Source: Fidelibacterota bacterium (GTDB taxonomy: Bacteria > Fidelibacterota > Marinisomatia > SCGC-AAA003-L08 > D37C17). From it: DNA of 6,964 bases. The notes under the pieces are model-generated. The model was not told where the DNA came from, ran no database searches, and saw only the letters and a list, made by a program, of their open reading frames with translations. The first letter of the stretch is position 1. Each line of letters begins with the position of its first letter. Positions 1-6,506 of this stretch are shown here, piece after piece. The translations under genes were made by a program, and so were the position numbers. The stretch is taken from contig NZRW01000064.1 in NCBI GenBank assembly GCA_002701185.1, positions 1-6,964 on the forward strand, read 5' to 3'.

Positions 1-1
1 A

Positions 2-1255
2 AAATTTAAAATGAATTTAGATTACGCGTTCATTGCAGATTCATCTACTTATAATAATATTAATGATCTATTTAGTATTATTGAACGAATTGAATACTTT
101 CAATATAGTTTTTTAGATAACAGATTGAATTTCTATATTGGGGAGATTAGAAATTTTACACTTGGTCATGGATATCTTGTTAATAACTATAATAATACAT
201 ATGAATATCCTGTAAAAAGAAATTTAGGTTTTATAATGAATGTAACTAATTCAAATGAGTCCGTTAAATATGATTTATTTATTTCAAGTTTAAGAGATCT
301 CGTAAATGGCAATGGGATAATATCAAATAAATTTTCATTCTTATTTTCAAATGATTTTCCATTAAAGTTTGGGTTTGGTCACATTACTGATTTAAATCAA
401 TTTTCAAAGTTTGATGATATTCAATTAGATTTTAGAAGAAAAATTGATGCTTTTCAAATAGATTTTACTTACCCAATAATTGATAATAGTTTCGAAAAGG
501 TTAATATTATTGGAGAATTAGCTGCTGTTGATTACCCAGAGAAAAGATTTTACATTAGAGTGGATGATAGTCAATTTACCAATGATAAAAAATCAAGAAA
601 TGGTATATGGGGAATAGCTTTTCCTGGAATAGTATATAAAAATAATAGTATAGAATTTAAGCTAGCTGCAAATTATAATTCTGCTATTTATGCACCATAT
701 TACTTCAATTCAACATATAATTTTGAAAACATTAGATTTAGAAATTATAATATTCAAGAAAATGAGGCTTTATATACTGATGAGGCAGAACTGTTGGAGA
801 CGTTTGCAAATTCAGATTCAACATTATTTATACCAAAAGATATGTATGGTATGATTAATAATGCTGAGAATACATATCCAACATATGGCTTTTCAACCGA
901 AATTAATTTAAAAATAAATAAACATAGCAATATTGGTTTACAATACTCATTATTTAAAAATATTAGCGACATAGATGATTCTTTTTACAATACTTTATCA
1001 TTTAATAGTTCAATTTTTAATAAAATTATTTATTTTCCTACTAAGTTAGACATTTTTATTTCTAAAAATTTTTTCAAAATATCTGAGTCTTATACATTAG
1101 ACGAAAATCTAGTTTATGGCTTCCATTTAGATATGATGTTATATGAATCTATCTATTTTATTAGTGAATTGAAACATGTTTTTTATGATATTAATTATGA
1201 TGGAAAAATAGATTTAGTTCCATATGTTAATATAGGTTTAAATTATAGGTATTAA
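2..1255 (+). CDS. Probable outer-membrane beta-barrel protein, 5'-truncated by the window edge
   Basis: The reading frame is open to the left edge (no stop before the ATG at 11), and the protein from that ATG has no signal peptide. The true start is therefore probably outside the window. The visible 414+ residues are rich in Asn, Phe, Tyr and Ile and show many short amphipathic strands with polar turns, the pattern of a Gram-negative outer-membrane barrel. The last strand ends in NIGLNYRY, with the terminal aromatic residue used for barrel insertion. Around residues 47-70 (numbered from the ATG) is RNFTLGHGYLVNNYNN followed by a YP-x-x-R segment, and around 121-130 GFGHITDLNQ. From memory these resemble uncharacterised barrel proteins of FCB-group bacteria; I cannot confirm this without a search. 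No enzymatic or transport function can be assigned. An 80-nt gap separates it from the next gene, so it is probably not part of the downstream dnaX unit. Confidence 0.7.
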   Translation, partial: KFKMNLDYAFIADSSTYNNINDLFSIIERIEYFQYSFLDNRLNFYIGEIRNFTLGHGYLVNNYNNTYEYPVKRNLGFIMNVTNSNESVKYDLFISSLRDLVNGNGIISNKFSFLFSNDFPLKFGFGHITDLNQFSKFDDIQLDFRRKIDAFQIDFTYPIIDNSFEKVNIIGELAAVDYPEKRFYIRVDDSQFTNDKKSRNGIWGIAFPGIVYKNNSIEFKLAANYNSAIYAPYYFNSTYNFENIRFRNYNIQENEALYTDEAELLETFANSDSTLFIPKDMYGMINNAENTYPTYGFSTEINLKINKHSNIGLQYSLFKNISDIDDSFYNTLSFNSSIFNKIIYFPTKLDIFISKNFFKISESYTLDENLVYGFHLDMMLYESIYFISELKHVFYDINYDGKIDLVPYVNIGLNYRY

Positions 1256-1335
1256 TTTGTGTTGAATGGTAGAAATATTAATAAGTATATTATTTTACAA
1301 TTGAATGAATATTTTAATTATTTAGGATAAGATTT

Positions 1336-1668
1336 ATGGTAATCAAAAAAAGATTAGTTTCTAAAAAAACTCTTGGTAATAGACCTATGAGAAAAATTGT
1401 TGGAGCTAAAAATATAAATGATAAAAAATCAGATTTATTAAATAAAATTGATAGCAAGCTAGAAAAGATTGAATTAGAGTATGGTCCTGTTGTTTATAAG
1501 GAGCTACAAACTAGGTTAGAAAAAACAATTCAAATCTTCAATGATGAGGTTGAATCTTTATTTATGCAGACTTTTTCTACCTATAAATCTTCAAAAACAA
1601 AAGAACATAAGAAGGATAAAGCTAATAAACCTAAGTATATAAGTGACTATGAAAAGTCAAAAAAATAG
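1336..1668 (+). CDS. Small lysine-rich hypothetical protein upstream of the SRP RNA
   Basis: I do not recognise this 110-residue protein. It has 24 lysines. The N-terminus (residues 1-30) is strongly basic, and residues about 31-84 are predicted by eye to be helical with heptad-like hydrophobic spacing (DLLNKIDSKLEKIELEYG, then VVYKELQTRLEKTIQIF). The tail (about 85-110) is a Lys/Ser/Asp-rich, probably disordered segment. There is no signal peptide, membrane segment or cysteine. The start is supported by an AGGA at 1324-1327, 8 nt before the ATG. The stop codon lies only 6 nt before the first base of the SRP RNA, so the gene is probably co-transcribed with it or carries its promoter. The basic ends and helical core would suit nucleic-acid or RNP binding, but that is inference only. 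Its codons match the AT-rich neighbours, and its length and start signal favour a real gene. Confidence 0.6.
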   Translation: MVIKKRLVSKKTLGNRPMRKIVGAKNINDKKSDLLNKIDSKLEKIELEYGPVVYKELQTRLEKTIQIFNDEVESLFMQTFSTYKSSKTKEHKKDKANKPKYISDYEKSKK

Positions 1669-1674
1669 TTAAAT

Positions 1675-1943
1675 CTGTGCTAGGTGGGGAGTTAGCGGTT
1701 CCCTGTAACCTGAAATCCGCTTATGCAGGATTGAATTCCGAAAGAAGGGTTCTGCTGCGTTTTAAAAATTTTTTTAATTAGTGTTGAAGTAGACAGCTCT
1801 GCGCAATAGTTTTTAGTTGAACTCCGTCAGATCTGGAAAGAAGCAGCGGTAGATTAAATAATTATGTGCCGTAGAATCACTGTTTATGAGCTATTTTTTA
1901 AATTATTTTATTTCTAACAGAGAATTCAACTTTCGGTGCACAG
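1675..1943 (+). ncRNA. ffs: Large (Bacillus-type) signal recognition particle RNA
   Basis: This ~269-nt RNA is the scaffold of the signal recognition particle, which with Ffh targets nascent membrane proteins to the Sec translocon. The 5' Alu-type domain has GTGCTAGGTGGGGAG, TAGCGGT and CCCTGTAA (1677-1706), with GCTA 1679-1682 able to pair with TAGC 1693-1696 and CCTG 1709-1712 with CAGG 1726-1729. The loops GGTGG (1683-1687) and TCCGC (1716-1720) could form the known loop-loop contact. The S domain carries the Ffh site: GTCAG (1826-1830), a GGAA tetraloop (1835-1838) closed by C1833-G1840 and T1834-A1839, and AAGCAGC (1841-1847), followed by TGTGCCG at 1865-1871. The ends CTGTGC (1675-1680) and GCACAG (1938-1943) are exact complements and set the boundaries. 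Length and layout match the ~270-nt B. subtilis scRNA rather than the short 4.5S form. It is visibly more GC-rich than its surroundings. Ends may be off by a few bases. Confidence 0.95.
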
Positions 1944-1954
1944 TGTAAAAAAAT

Positions 1955-3571
1955 ATGGATTATAAAGTATTATCAAGAAAATATAGACCACAAAATTTCG
2001 ATACAATCATTGGACAGCCACACATTGTAAATACATTACTAAATTCTATAACTTCTAATAGATTAGCTCATGGTTATTTATTTTCAGGTGTTCGAGGTGT
2101 TGGTAAAACAACAACTGCTAGAGTTTTAGCTAAAACATTAAATTGCTTAGATGTTCAAGAAAATCAACCATGTAATAAATGTCAAAATTGTATTAATGTT
2201 ACAGAGTCAAGAAGTTTAGACGTTATAGAGCTTGATGGAGCATCTAATAGAGGTATAGATGAGATACGAGAGATCAAAGAAACCGTTAAATATCCGCCAA
2301 TTTCTGGGAAATATAAGATTTATATCATTGATGAAGTACATATGCTTACCAAAGAAGCGTTTAATGCTTTACTTAAAACTCTTGAAGAACCTCCCAGTAA
2401 TGTAGTTTTCATACTAGCTACTACCGATTCTCATAAAGTGCCTGAAACCATATTATCTAGAACACTTCGTTTTGATTTTAAAAAGATAACTAATTCAAAT
2501 ATATCTAAGCATATTATTAATATTTTAGAAAAAGAAAATATAAATTATGAAGAACTAGCAATAAATATGATTGCTAAAAAAGCAGATGGTAGCGTTAGGG
2601 ATGCTTTAAGTGTATTGGATAGAATTATATCATATTCAAGAGATTTAATTTCATATGATATTGTAAAAGATTCATTAGGTATAATTGAAGATGATGTTTA
2701 TATAAACCTGCTAAATTCAATCATAGAATCTGATCAGAATTCTTTGATTATTAAAGTTAAGGATGTCATTGATACGGGATATTCAATTGAAAATTTTATA
2801 GGTGGATTTAATACATTTTTATGCAATGGTATGTTGTATATGTCTGGATATAAAAAAGAAGAATTTTTAAGCGAGTCAGTAGAAAAATGGTTTAATTCTA
2901 AAAAGGATTTAATCAACTCTACTGATTTTATGAGAATCATAGAAGAAGTACAAAAGTTTGAGATTGATTCTAAAAATTTATTACAACCAGATATAGCTTT
3001 AGAATCATTATTTGTAAAATTAAGTATTATGGGTAATACGGTTCAAATATCAGATATTTTATCAAATTTTGATACTAATAATTTTGAAAATAAAAGTATA
3101 ATTGAAACAAATATTGAAAATAAGCAAACAATTGATGAATCTCATGATGATAATAAAGTAAAAGATAAGATTGCTGAAGATAAAAAATCTTCTTCTGATA
3201 ATGATAAAATTAGGACACAAAAAGAAAGTGATCTTGATTTTGAGGATATTAAAAACAGATTTAATGATTATTGGCAAAAAATTCTAAATTTAATTGATGA
3301 AAAAGATAAAAGAATTTCTAGCTCACTTTATGATCAAAAAGTAAGATTAAATAATGATACCATAGAAATAGATTTAGGTGAGACTGATAATACCTACGAA
3401 CAAAAAATGTTAGATGAAAATATTGATTTAATTGAAAATTCAATATATCAAATCATAAATCATAAATTAAAAATCAAAATAAAGTCTAAAATGAAAGAAG
3501 AGGAGAAAGAAGAAAATCATCCTCTTTTAAATGAAATTAAAACAAAATTTACTAATACCAAAAATTCTTAG
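1955..3571 (+). CDS. dnaX: DNA polymerase III subunit gamma/tau (clamp-loader ATPase)
   Basis: DnaX is the ATPase subunit of the replicative clamp loader, which opens and loads the DnaN sliding clamp on primed DNA. The 538-residue product starts with the family's canonical MDYKVLSRKYRPQNF. Walker A GVRGVGKT is at 45-52, the zinc-binding cysteines are C64, C73, C76 and C79, and Walker B IIDEVH is at 124-129. The arginine-finger motif is SRT at 168-170, where many homologues have SRC, and sensor 2 GSVRDALS is at 212-219. The helical collar domain follows to about 360, then an Asp/Lys/Ser-rich linker (about 375-425) and a C-terminal tau-type domain (about 430-510) ending in a short HPLLNEIKTKF segment. 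I found no convincing slippery site for a gamma form. The start codon lies 11 nt after the SRP RNA with no visible Shine-Dalgarno, which suggests shared transcription and unusual initiation. The next gene's ribosome site overlaps its stop codon. Confidence 0.97.
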   Translation: MDYKVLSRKYRPQNFDTIIGQPHIVNTLLNSITSNRLAHGYLFSGVRGVGKTTTARVLAKTLNCLDVQENQPCNKCQNCINVTESRSLDVIELDGASNRGIDEIREIKETVKYPPISGKYKIYIIDEVHMLTKEAFNALLKTLEEPPSNVVFILATTDSHKVPETILSRTLRFDFKKITNSNISKHIINILEKENINYEELAINMIAKKADGSVRDALSVLDRIISYSRDLISYDIVKDSLGIIEDDVYINLLNSIIESDQNSLIIKVKDVIDTGYSIENFIGGFNTFLCNGMLYMSGYKKEEFLSESVEKWFNSKKDLINSTDFMRIIEEVQKFEIDSKNLLQPDIALESLFVKLSIMGNTVQISDILSNFDTNNFENKSIIETNIENKQTIDESHDDNKVKDKIAEDKKSSSDNDKIRTQKESDLDFEDIKNRFNDYWQKILNLIDEKDKRISSSLYDQKVRLNNDTIEIDLGETDNTYEQKMLDENIDLIENSIYQIINHKLKIKIKSKMKEEEKEENHPLLNEIKTKFTNTKNS

Positions 3572-3575
3572 GAGA
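3570..3575 (+). promoter_or_regulatory. Shine-Dalgarno of ybaB overlapping the dnaX stop codon
   Basis: AGGAGA begins inside the TAG stop of dnaX (3569-3571) and lies 4 nt before the ybaB ATG at 3580. It is one of the two best ribosome-binding sequences in the window, the other being AAAGGAG of recA. It fixes the ybaB start at 3580 rather than at the in-frame ATG at 3595. The overlap suggests coupled translation of dnaX and ybaB. Confidence 0.75.
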
Positions 3576-3579
3576 CATT

Positions 3580-3897
3580 ATGTTTAATGGAAATATGAAA
3601 AAAATAATGAAGCAAGCAAAGCAGATGCAAGATCAGATGATGAAAACTCAAAAAGAGTTAGAATCAATGGAGATTGAAGGAAGTTCTGGTGGTGGTGCTG
3701 TTAAAGCTGTAATCAATGGAAAAAAAGAATTGTTATCTCTTGATATAGATTCTGAACTTCTTAATGACGATAAGGAAGTGTTAGAAGACTTGATAATTGT
3801 CTGCATCAATCAAGCTCATAATAAATTTGATGAAATAAGTAAAGATAAAATGGGGGCCATATCAGGCGGTCTACCTGGTGGTCTTCCTGGTTTTTAA
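3580..3897 (+). CDS. ybaB: YbaB/EbfC family nucleoid-associated protein
   Basis: YbaB/EbfC proteins are small dimeric DNA-binding proteins of the nucleoid and are almost always encoded between dnaX and recR, as here. The 105-residue length is typical. Residues 5-30 form the Met/Gln/Lys-rich amphipathic helix (KKIMKQAKQMQDQMMKTQKE). Next come the glycine-rich turn GSSGGGAV at 34-41 and the strand pair VKAVINGKKELLSLDID. A second helix spans about 62-95, and the Gly/Pro tail GGLPGGLPGF closes the protein. All are family hallmarks. The start is chosen by the AGGAGA just upstream. The stop overlaps the recR start by one base (TAATG), implying translational coupling. The family binds DNA with little sequence specificity and its exact role beside RecR is not settled. 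Confidence 0.95.
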   Translation: MFNGNMKKIMKQAKQMQDQMMKTQKELESMEIEGSSGGGAVKAVINGKKELLSLDIDSELLNDDKEVLEDLIIVCINQAHNKFDEISKDKMGAISGGLPGGLPGF

Positions 3898-4514
3898 TGG
3901 ACTCAATACCTAAAACATTAGAAAATATAATATCTGATCTAAGCAAATTACCAGGAATTGGTAGAAGAACTGCTGAAAGATTAGCTATTTTTTTATTAGA
4001 ATCTGACTCATTATTTCTCAAATCGTTTTCAAAAAATATAAATAATTTAGATGAAAAAATTTCAGAATGTGAAATTTGTCATTGTTTTATTGATTTAGAT
4101 ACAGATTCAATAGAAAATCAATGTTTAATTTGTTCAGATTCAAGTAGAAATAAAAAAATAGTGTGTGTTCTTAAGAAACCATCTGATGTTATTATTTTCG
4201 AAAGAACAGGTTATAATGGTTTGTATCATATATTGGGAAATTTAATTTCACCAATTGATGGTATAAATGAAGAAGATTTGAATGTAACTACCTTGATAGA
4301 TAGATTGAATATAAATGATGAAATACAAGAAATTTTAATTGCAACTGATGCAAGTATTGAAGGGGACTCAACGGCATTATTAATATCTGAGAAATTAAAA
4401 GATAACCAAGTAAAAATATCTAGATTAGCTAGAGGTTTGCCTATAGGGGGTACAATTGAGCATGTTGATCAAACTACTCTATCAAAATCAATAGATGATA
4501 GAATAGAATTGTAA
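3897..4514 (+). CDS. recR: Recombination mediator protein RecR
   Basis: RecR works with RecO and RecF to load RecA onto SSB-coated single-stranded DNA at gaps. The 205-residue protein has the expected order: a helix-hairpin-helix with LPGIGRRTAERLA at 18-30, a C4 zinc finger (C58, C61, C76, C79), and a Toprim domain. The Toprim domain includes FERTG (101-105), LYHILGNLISPIDG (109-122) and TDASIEGDSTA (150-160). A C-terminal Walker-B-like segment, SRLARGLPIGGTIEHVD, spans 175-191. Two differences stand out: the position after VCVL, usually Glu in the Toprim VVE motif, is Lys93, and the usual TNPTVEGEATA reads TDASIEGDSTA. RecR has no known catalytic activity, so function may be retained. The start ATG overlaps the ybaB stop, and there is no good Shine-Dalgarno, consistent with coupling. 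The stop lies 3 nt before pgsA. Confidence 0.96.
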   Translation: MDSIPKTLENIISDLSKLPGIGRRTAERLAIFLLESDSLFLKSFSKNINNLDEKISECEICHCFIDLDTDSIENQCLICSDSSRNKKIVCVLKKPSDVIIFERTGYNGLYHILGNLISPIDGINEEDLNVTTLIDRLNINDEIQEILIATDASIEGDSTALLISEKLKDNQVKISRLARGLPIGGTIEHVDQTTLSKSIDDRIEL

Positions 4515-4517
4515 TTT

Positions 4518-5165
4518 ATGTCCCCAATAACCAGAAATATACCAAATATTCTAACAGTAGCTCGTATGGTACTAGCTCCTATATTTTTTATTTTATTTAT
4601 CAAAAATTATACATATTTGGCTTTGTTATGCTTTTTTGTTGCATCTATTACAGATGCTTTAGATGGGTTTATAGCTAGAAAATATAATCTTGTTTCTAAA
4701 TTTGGTGAACTATATGATCCTCTTGCAGACAAAATATTAGTTTTTTTAGGTTGGGTTTGTATTTTTATGAAACCACCTTTTGAAAGTCACATTAATCAAT
4801 ACAACTCTATATCACTATCATTATCAAAAACCCTAAATTTAGATCCAAATTACTTTATCTTTTTAATTCTACTTTTATTACTTCTGCGCGATCTTATTGC
4901 TACGACTATGAGAGAGGAAAAATTTAGAAAAGATAATATTATCCTTAAAACAAATTACTTAGCAAAAGCTAAGACGACGATGCTCATTGCTAGTATACAT
5001 TTATTTATCATTCTTAAGTTGCCGCTTGAAGAGATAAACTTTCAAATTTTGAATCATAGTGTAGATCAGTATCTTTTACTTTTTTTTGATTTATCATTAT
5101 ATATAACTCTATTTTTATCATTTGGAAGTCTTATTGATTATTTTAGGCAATATCTAAGGAATTAA
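4518..5165 (+). CDS. pgsA: CDP-diacylglycerol--glycerol-3-phosphate 3-phosphatidyltransferase
   Basis: PgsA transfers phosphatidyl from CDP-diacylglycerol to glycerol-3-phosphate, making phosphatidylglycerol phosphate, the committed step to phosphatidylglycerol and cardiolipin in the inner membrane. The CDP-alcohol phosphotransferase signature is complete: D46, D49-G50, A53-R54, G63, D67 and D71 (DALDGFIAR followed by GELYDPLAD). The N-terminus NIPNILTVARMVLAPIFF is the family's amphipathic entry into the first membrane segment. Hydrophobic segments by eye are about 12-28, 31-45, 72-85, 112-126, 153-168 and 185-205. Residues 88-110 form a polar insertion before the fourth segment. At 215 residues it is slightly long for the family. 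The start is the first ATG after an in-frame stop (the recR TAA), with no clear Shine-Dalgarno, so it is probably translated by coupling to recR. CDP-alcohol transferases with other acceptors are possible, but the pgsA-cinA-recA context favours PgsA. Confidence 0.9.
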   Translation: MSPITRNIPNILTVARMVLAPIFFILFIKNYTYLALLCFFVASITDALDGFIARKYNLVSKFGELYDPLADKILVFLGWVCIFMKPPFESHINQYNSISLSLSKTLNLDPNYFIFLILLLLLLRDLIATTMREEKFRKDNIILKTNYLAKAKTTMLIASIHLFIILKLPLEEINFQILNHSVDQYLLLFFDLSLYITLFLSFGSLIDYFRQYLRN

Positions 5166-5169
5166 AAAT

Positions 5170-6381
5170 ATGAAAATTGCTGGAATTTTAACTATTGGAA
5201 ATGAAATTTTACAGGGCTTCACATTAGATACAAATGCCAAAAAAATTTCTGAAGAGCTTAATAAGAGAAATATTAAGACTACTATACACCTTACTGTACC
5301 TGATGATATTGATAAAATCAAAGAAAAAATTGAAAAGTTTGTAATTAAACATTATGATTATATTTTTATAACAGGCGGATTAGGTCCAACTCATGACGAT
5401 TTGACTAGACAGTCATTAAGCGAATTATTTAAATCTAAATTAGTCTTTCTAGAAGATAGGCATTTGCGGATTTCTAAAAAGTTTAAAAAAGTAGATTTAC
5501 CAAAATGTCAATCAGAAATAATTGATATATCAAAACCATTGGAGAATAAAGTAGGGACAGCTATTGGTATGCATTTCAAGTATAATAAAAGTGAAATTAT
5601 AATTATGCCTGGTGTCCCTATTGAAATGGAATCTATGTTATCAACTTATTTAAATGATATAAAAAAAATAAACATAGAAAAAAATAATGTAGTAACAATC
5701 AATACTTGTGGTATTTATGAAACAAAATTGTATGAAAAAGTAAAAGAATTTATTTTTAAAAATGATAAGCACATATATTTTTCTTTTCTACCAAGCTACG
5801 AAGGTGTTAAAATTAGATTAACTTCATTATCATCAAATGCAAAATTACATAAAGTAAAAAATAAATTATTAGATATATTAAGTGAATATGCTTATGGAAC
5901 AGATGATGTAACACTTGAATCAGTTATATCTAATTACCTTATAAATATGAAGTTAAATCTTTCTATATGTGAGTCATGTACTGGTGGTTTTATATCTAAA
6001 GTTTTTACAGACCTTCCTGGTTCATCTAGTTTTTTTATGGGTAGCATCGTTGCATATGATAATACAATCAAGCAAAATATTGTTGATATACCAAAACAGA
6101 TAATAGATAAAAATGGCGCTGTTAGTAGTCAAGTTTGTGAAATGATGGCCAAAAAAATATCAAAAAAATTTAAAACGAATATATCTATAGCTTGTACTGG
6201 GATATCAGGACCTTCTGGAGGGTCTGAAGAAAAGCCGGTAGGTACAGTTTTTATTTCTGTATTATATTTTGATAATATCATTACTAAAAAATTTATTTTT
6301 AATGTTGATAGAGCCTCTCATAGAATAATGACAAAGCAAGCCTCTTTGTTTATGCTTTGGAAAATATTAAAAGAAATATAA
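5170..6381 (+). CDS. cinA: CinA family protein (pyrophosphatase-like domain plus NMN amidohydrolase domain)
   Basis: CinA proteins act on pyridine nucleotides. The C-terminal PncC-type domain deamidates nicotinamide mononucleotide to nicotinate mononucleotide, and the N-terminal MoCF-like (COG1058) domain has ADP-ribose pyrophosphatase activity in characterised homologues. This 403-residue protein has the full two-domain length. N-terminal motifs are TIGNEILQGFTLDTN (8-22), GGLGPTHDDLT (69-79) and MPGVPIEME (146-154). A KH-like linker spans roughly 175-250. C-terminal motifs are ESCTGG (268-273, with the family's conserved serine), YDNTIK (296-301), GAVS (316-319) and TGISGPSGGS followed by KPVGTV (343-360). 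AAGGA at 5156-5160, inside the last codons of pgsA, lies 9 nt before the ATG and supports this start. The name came from competence-induced expression with recA in Streptococcus; nothing in the sequence shows competence regulation here. It is the last gene before the recA promoter region. Confidence 0.95.
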   Translation: MKIAGILTIGNEILQGFTLDTNAKKISEELNKRNIKTTIHLTVPDDIDKIKEKIEKFVIKHYDYIFITGGLGPTHDDLTRQSLSELFKSKLVFLEDRHLRISKKFKKVDLPKCQSEIIDISKPLENKVGTAIGMHFKYNKSEIIIMPGVPIEMESMLSTYLNDIKKINIEKNNVVTINTCGIYETKLYEKVKEFIFKNDKHIYFSFLPSYEGVKIRLTSLSSNAKLHKVKNKLLDILSEYAYGTDDVTLESVISNYLINMKLNLSICESCTGGFISKVFTDLPGSSSFFMGSIVAYDNTIKQNIVDIPKQIIDKNGAVSSQVCEMMAKKISKKFKTNISIACTGISGPSGGSEEKPVGTVFISVLYFDNIITKKFIFNVDRASHRIMTKQASLFMLWKILKEI

Positions 6382-6386
6382 AAAAA

Positions 6387-6437
6387 TCTTATAATATTGA
6401 TTTATTTGATTTTTGAAATTCACTATATTTTATAAGA
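6387..6437 (+). repeat. AT-rich inverted repeat after cinA, weak terminator candidate
   Basis: TCTTATAA (6387-6394) and TTATAAGA (6430-6437) are exact complements separated by 35 nt. Allowing one bulged G, an A-run before the left arm (6381-6386) can extend pairing to TTTT (6439-6442). It sits just after the cinA stop and could end the upstream operon. The stem is nearly all A/T, the loop is long and no clean uridine tract follows, so such a repeat could arise by chance here. Confidence 0.25.
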
Positions 6438-6447
6438 GTTTTATTAT
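6419..6447 (+). promoter_or_regulatory. Candidate recA promoter
   Basis: TTCACT (6419-6424) and TATTAT (6442-6447) resemble sigma-70 -35 and -10 hexamers (4/6 and 5/6 matches) with the ideal 17-bp spacing. The predicted transcription start would fall at about 6454-6455, directly before the palindrome at 6456 and about 52 nt before the recA ATG. In such AT-rich DNA -10-like hexamers are frequent. The support is mainly the spacing, the position in the only sizeable gap after position 1336, and the adjoining palindrome. Confidence 0.35.
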
Positions 6448-6455
6448 ATATTTTA

Positions 6456-6472
6456 ACTCATTACTAATGAGT
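6456..6472. promoter_or_regulatory. Perfect 17-bp palindrome upstream of recA, candidate SOS/LexA-type operator
   Basis: ACTCATTACTAATGAGT consists of two exact 8-bp arms (ACTCATTA and TAATGAGT) around a single central C at 6464. It lies 34 nt before the recA start codon and would cover the first transcribed bases if the proposed promoter is right. Many bacteria repress recA through LexA bound to a palindrome at this location. The sequence does not match the operators I know (E. coli CTGT-N8-ACAG, B. subtilis GAAC-N4-GTTC, alphaproteobacterial GTTC-N7-GTTC). The symmetry is visible; the regulator is inference. A one-base loop makes an RNA hairpin less likely than a protein-binding site. Confidence 0.5.
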
Positions 6473-6506
6473 GATTAAATTCTTTTCTATCATTTAAAGG
6501 AGCAAT

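Noticed and set aside
11..13. ATG at 11 as the true start of the first protein
   Set aside because: The frame is open to the window edge, the sequence after the ATG looks like mid-protein strand and not a signal peptide, and there is no ribosome site. A 5'-partial gene is more likely.
1262..1291. TTGAAT (1262-1267) and TATATT (1286-1291) as a promoter for the small ORF/SRP RNA/dnaX unit
   Set aside because: The spacing is 18 bp and the position is sensible, but the hexamers are weak and such matches are frequent in this AT-rich gap. I cannot separate it from chance, so it is not listed as a feature.
1760..1782. Run of A then T (aaaaattttttt) as a terminator
   Set aside because: It lies inside the SRP RNA, where a variable bacterial hairpin is expected, and no GC-rich stem precedes it. 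The RNA continues with its conserved S domain.
3176..3195. A-rich stretch in the dnaX linker (gataaaaaatc) as a programmed frameshift or slippage site for a gamma subunit
   Set aside because: The zero-frame codons are GAT AAA AAA TCT, which do not form an X-XXY-YYZ heptamer with matching bases, and six A residues is short for transcriptional slippage in a genome full of A-runs. No upstream Shine-Dalgarno or strong downstream hairpin is evident.
754..4021. Minus-strand open frames of 68-72 codons (754-972, 2734-2940, 3062-3277, 3806-4021)
   Set aside because: All lie antisense inside well-supported genes, have no start signals or recognisable motifs, and are expected by chance in AT-rich coding DNA.
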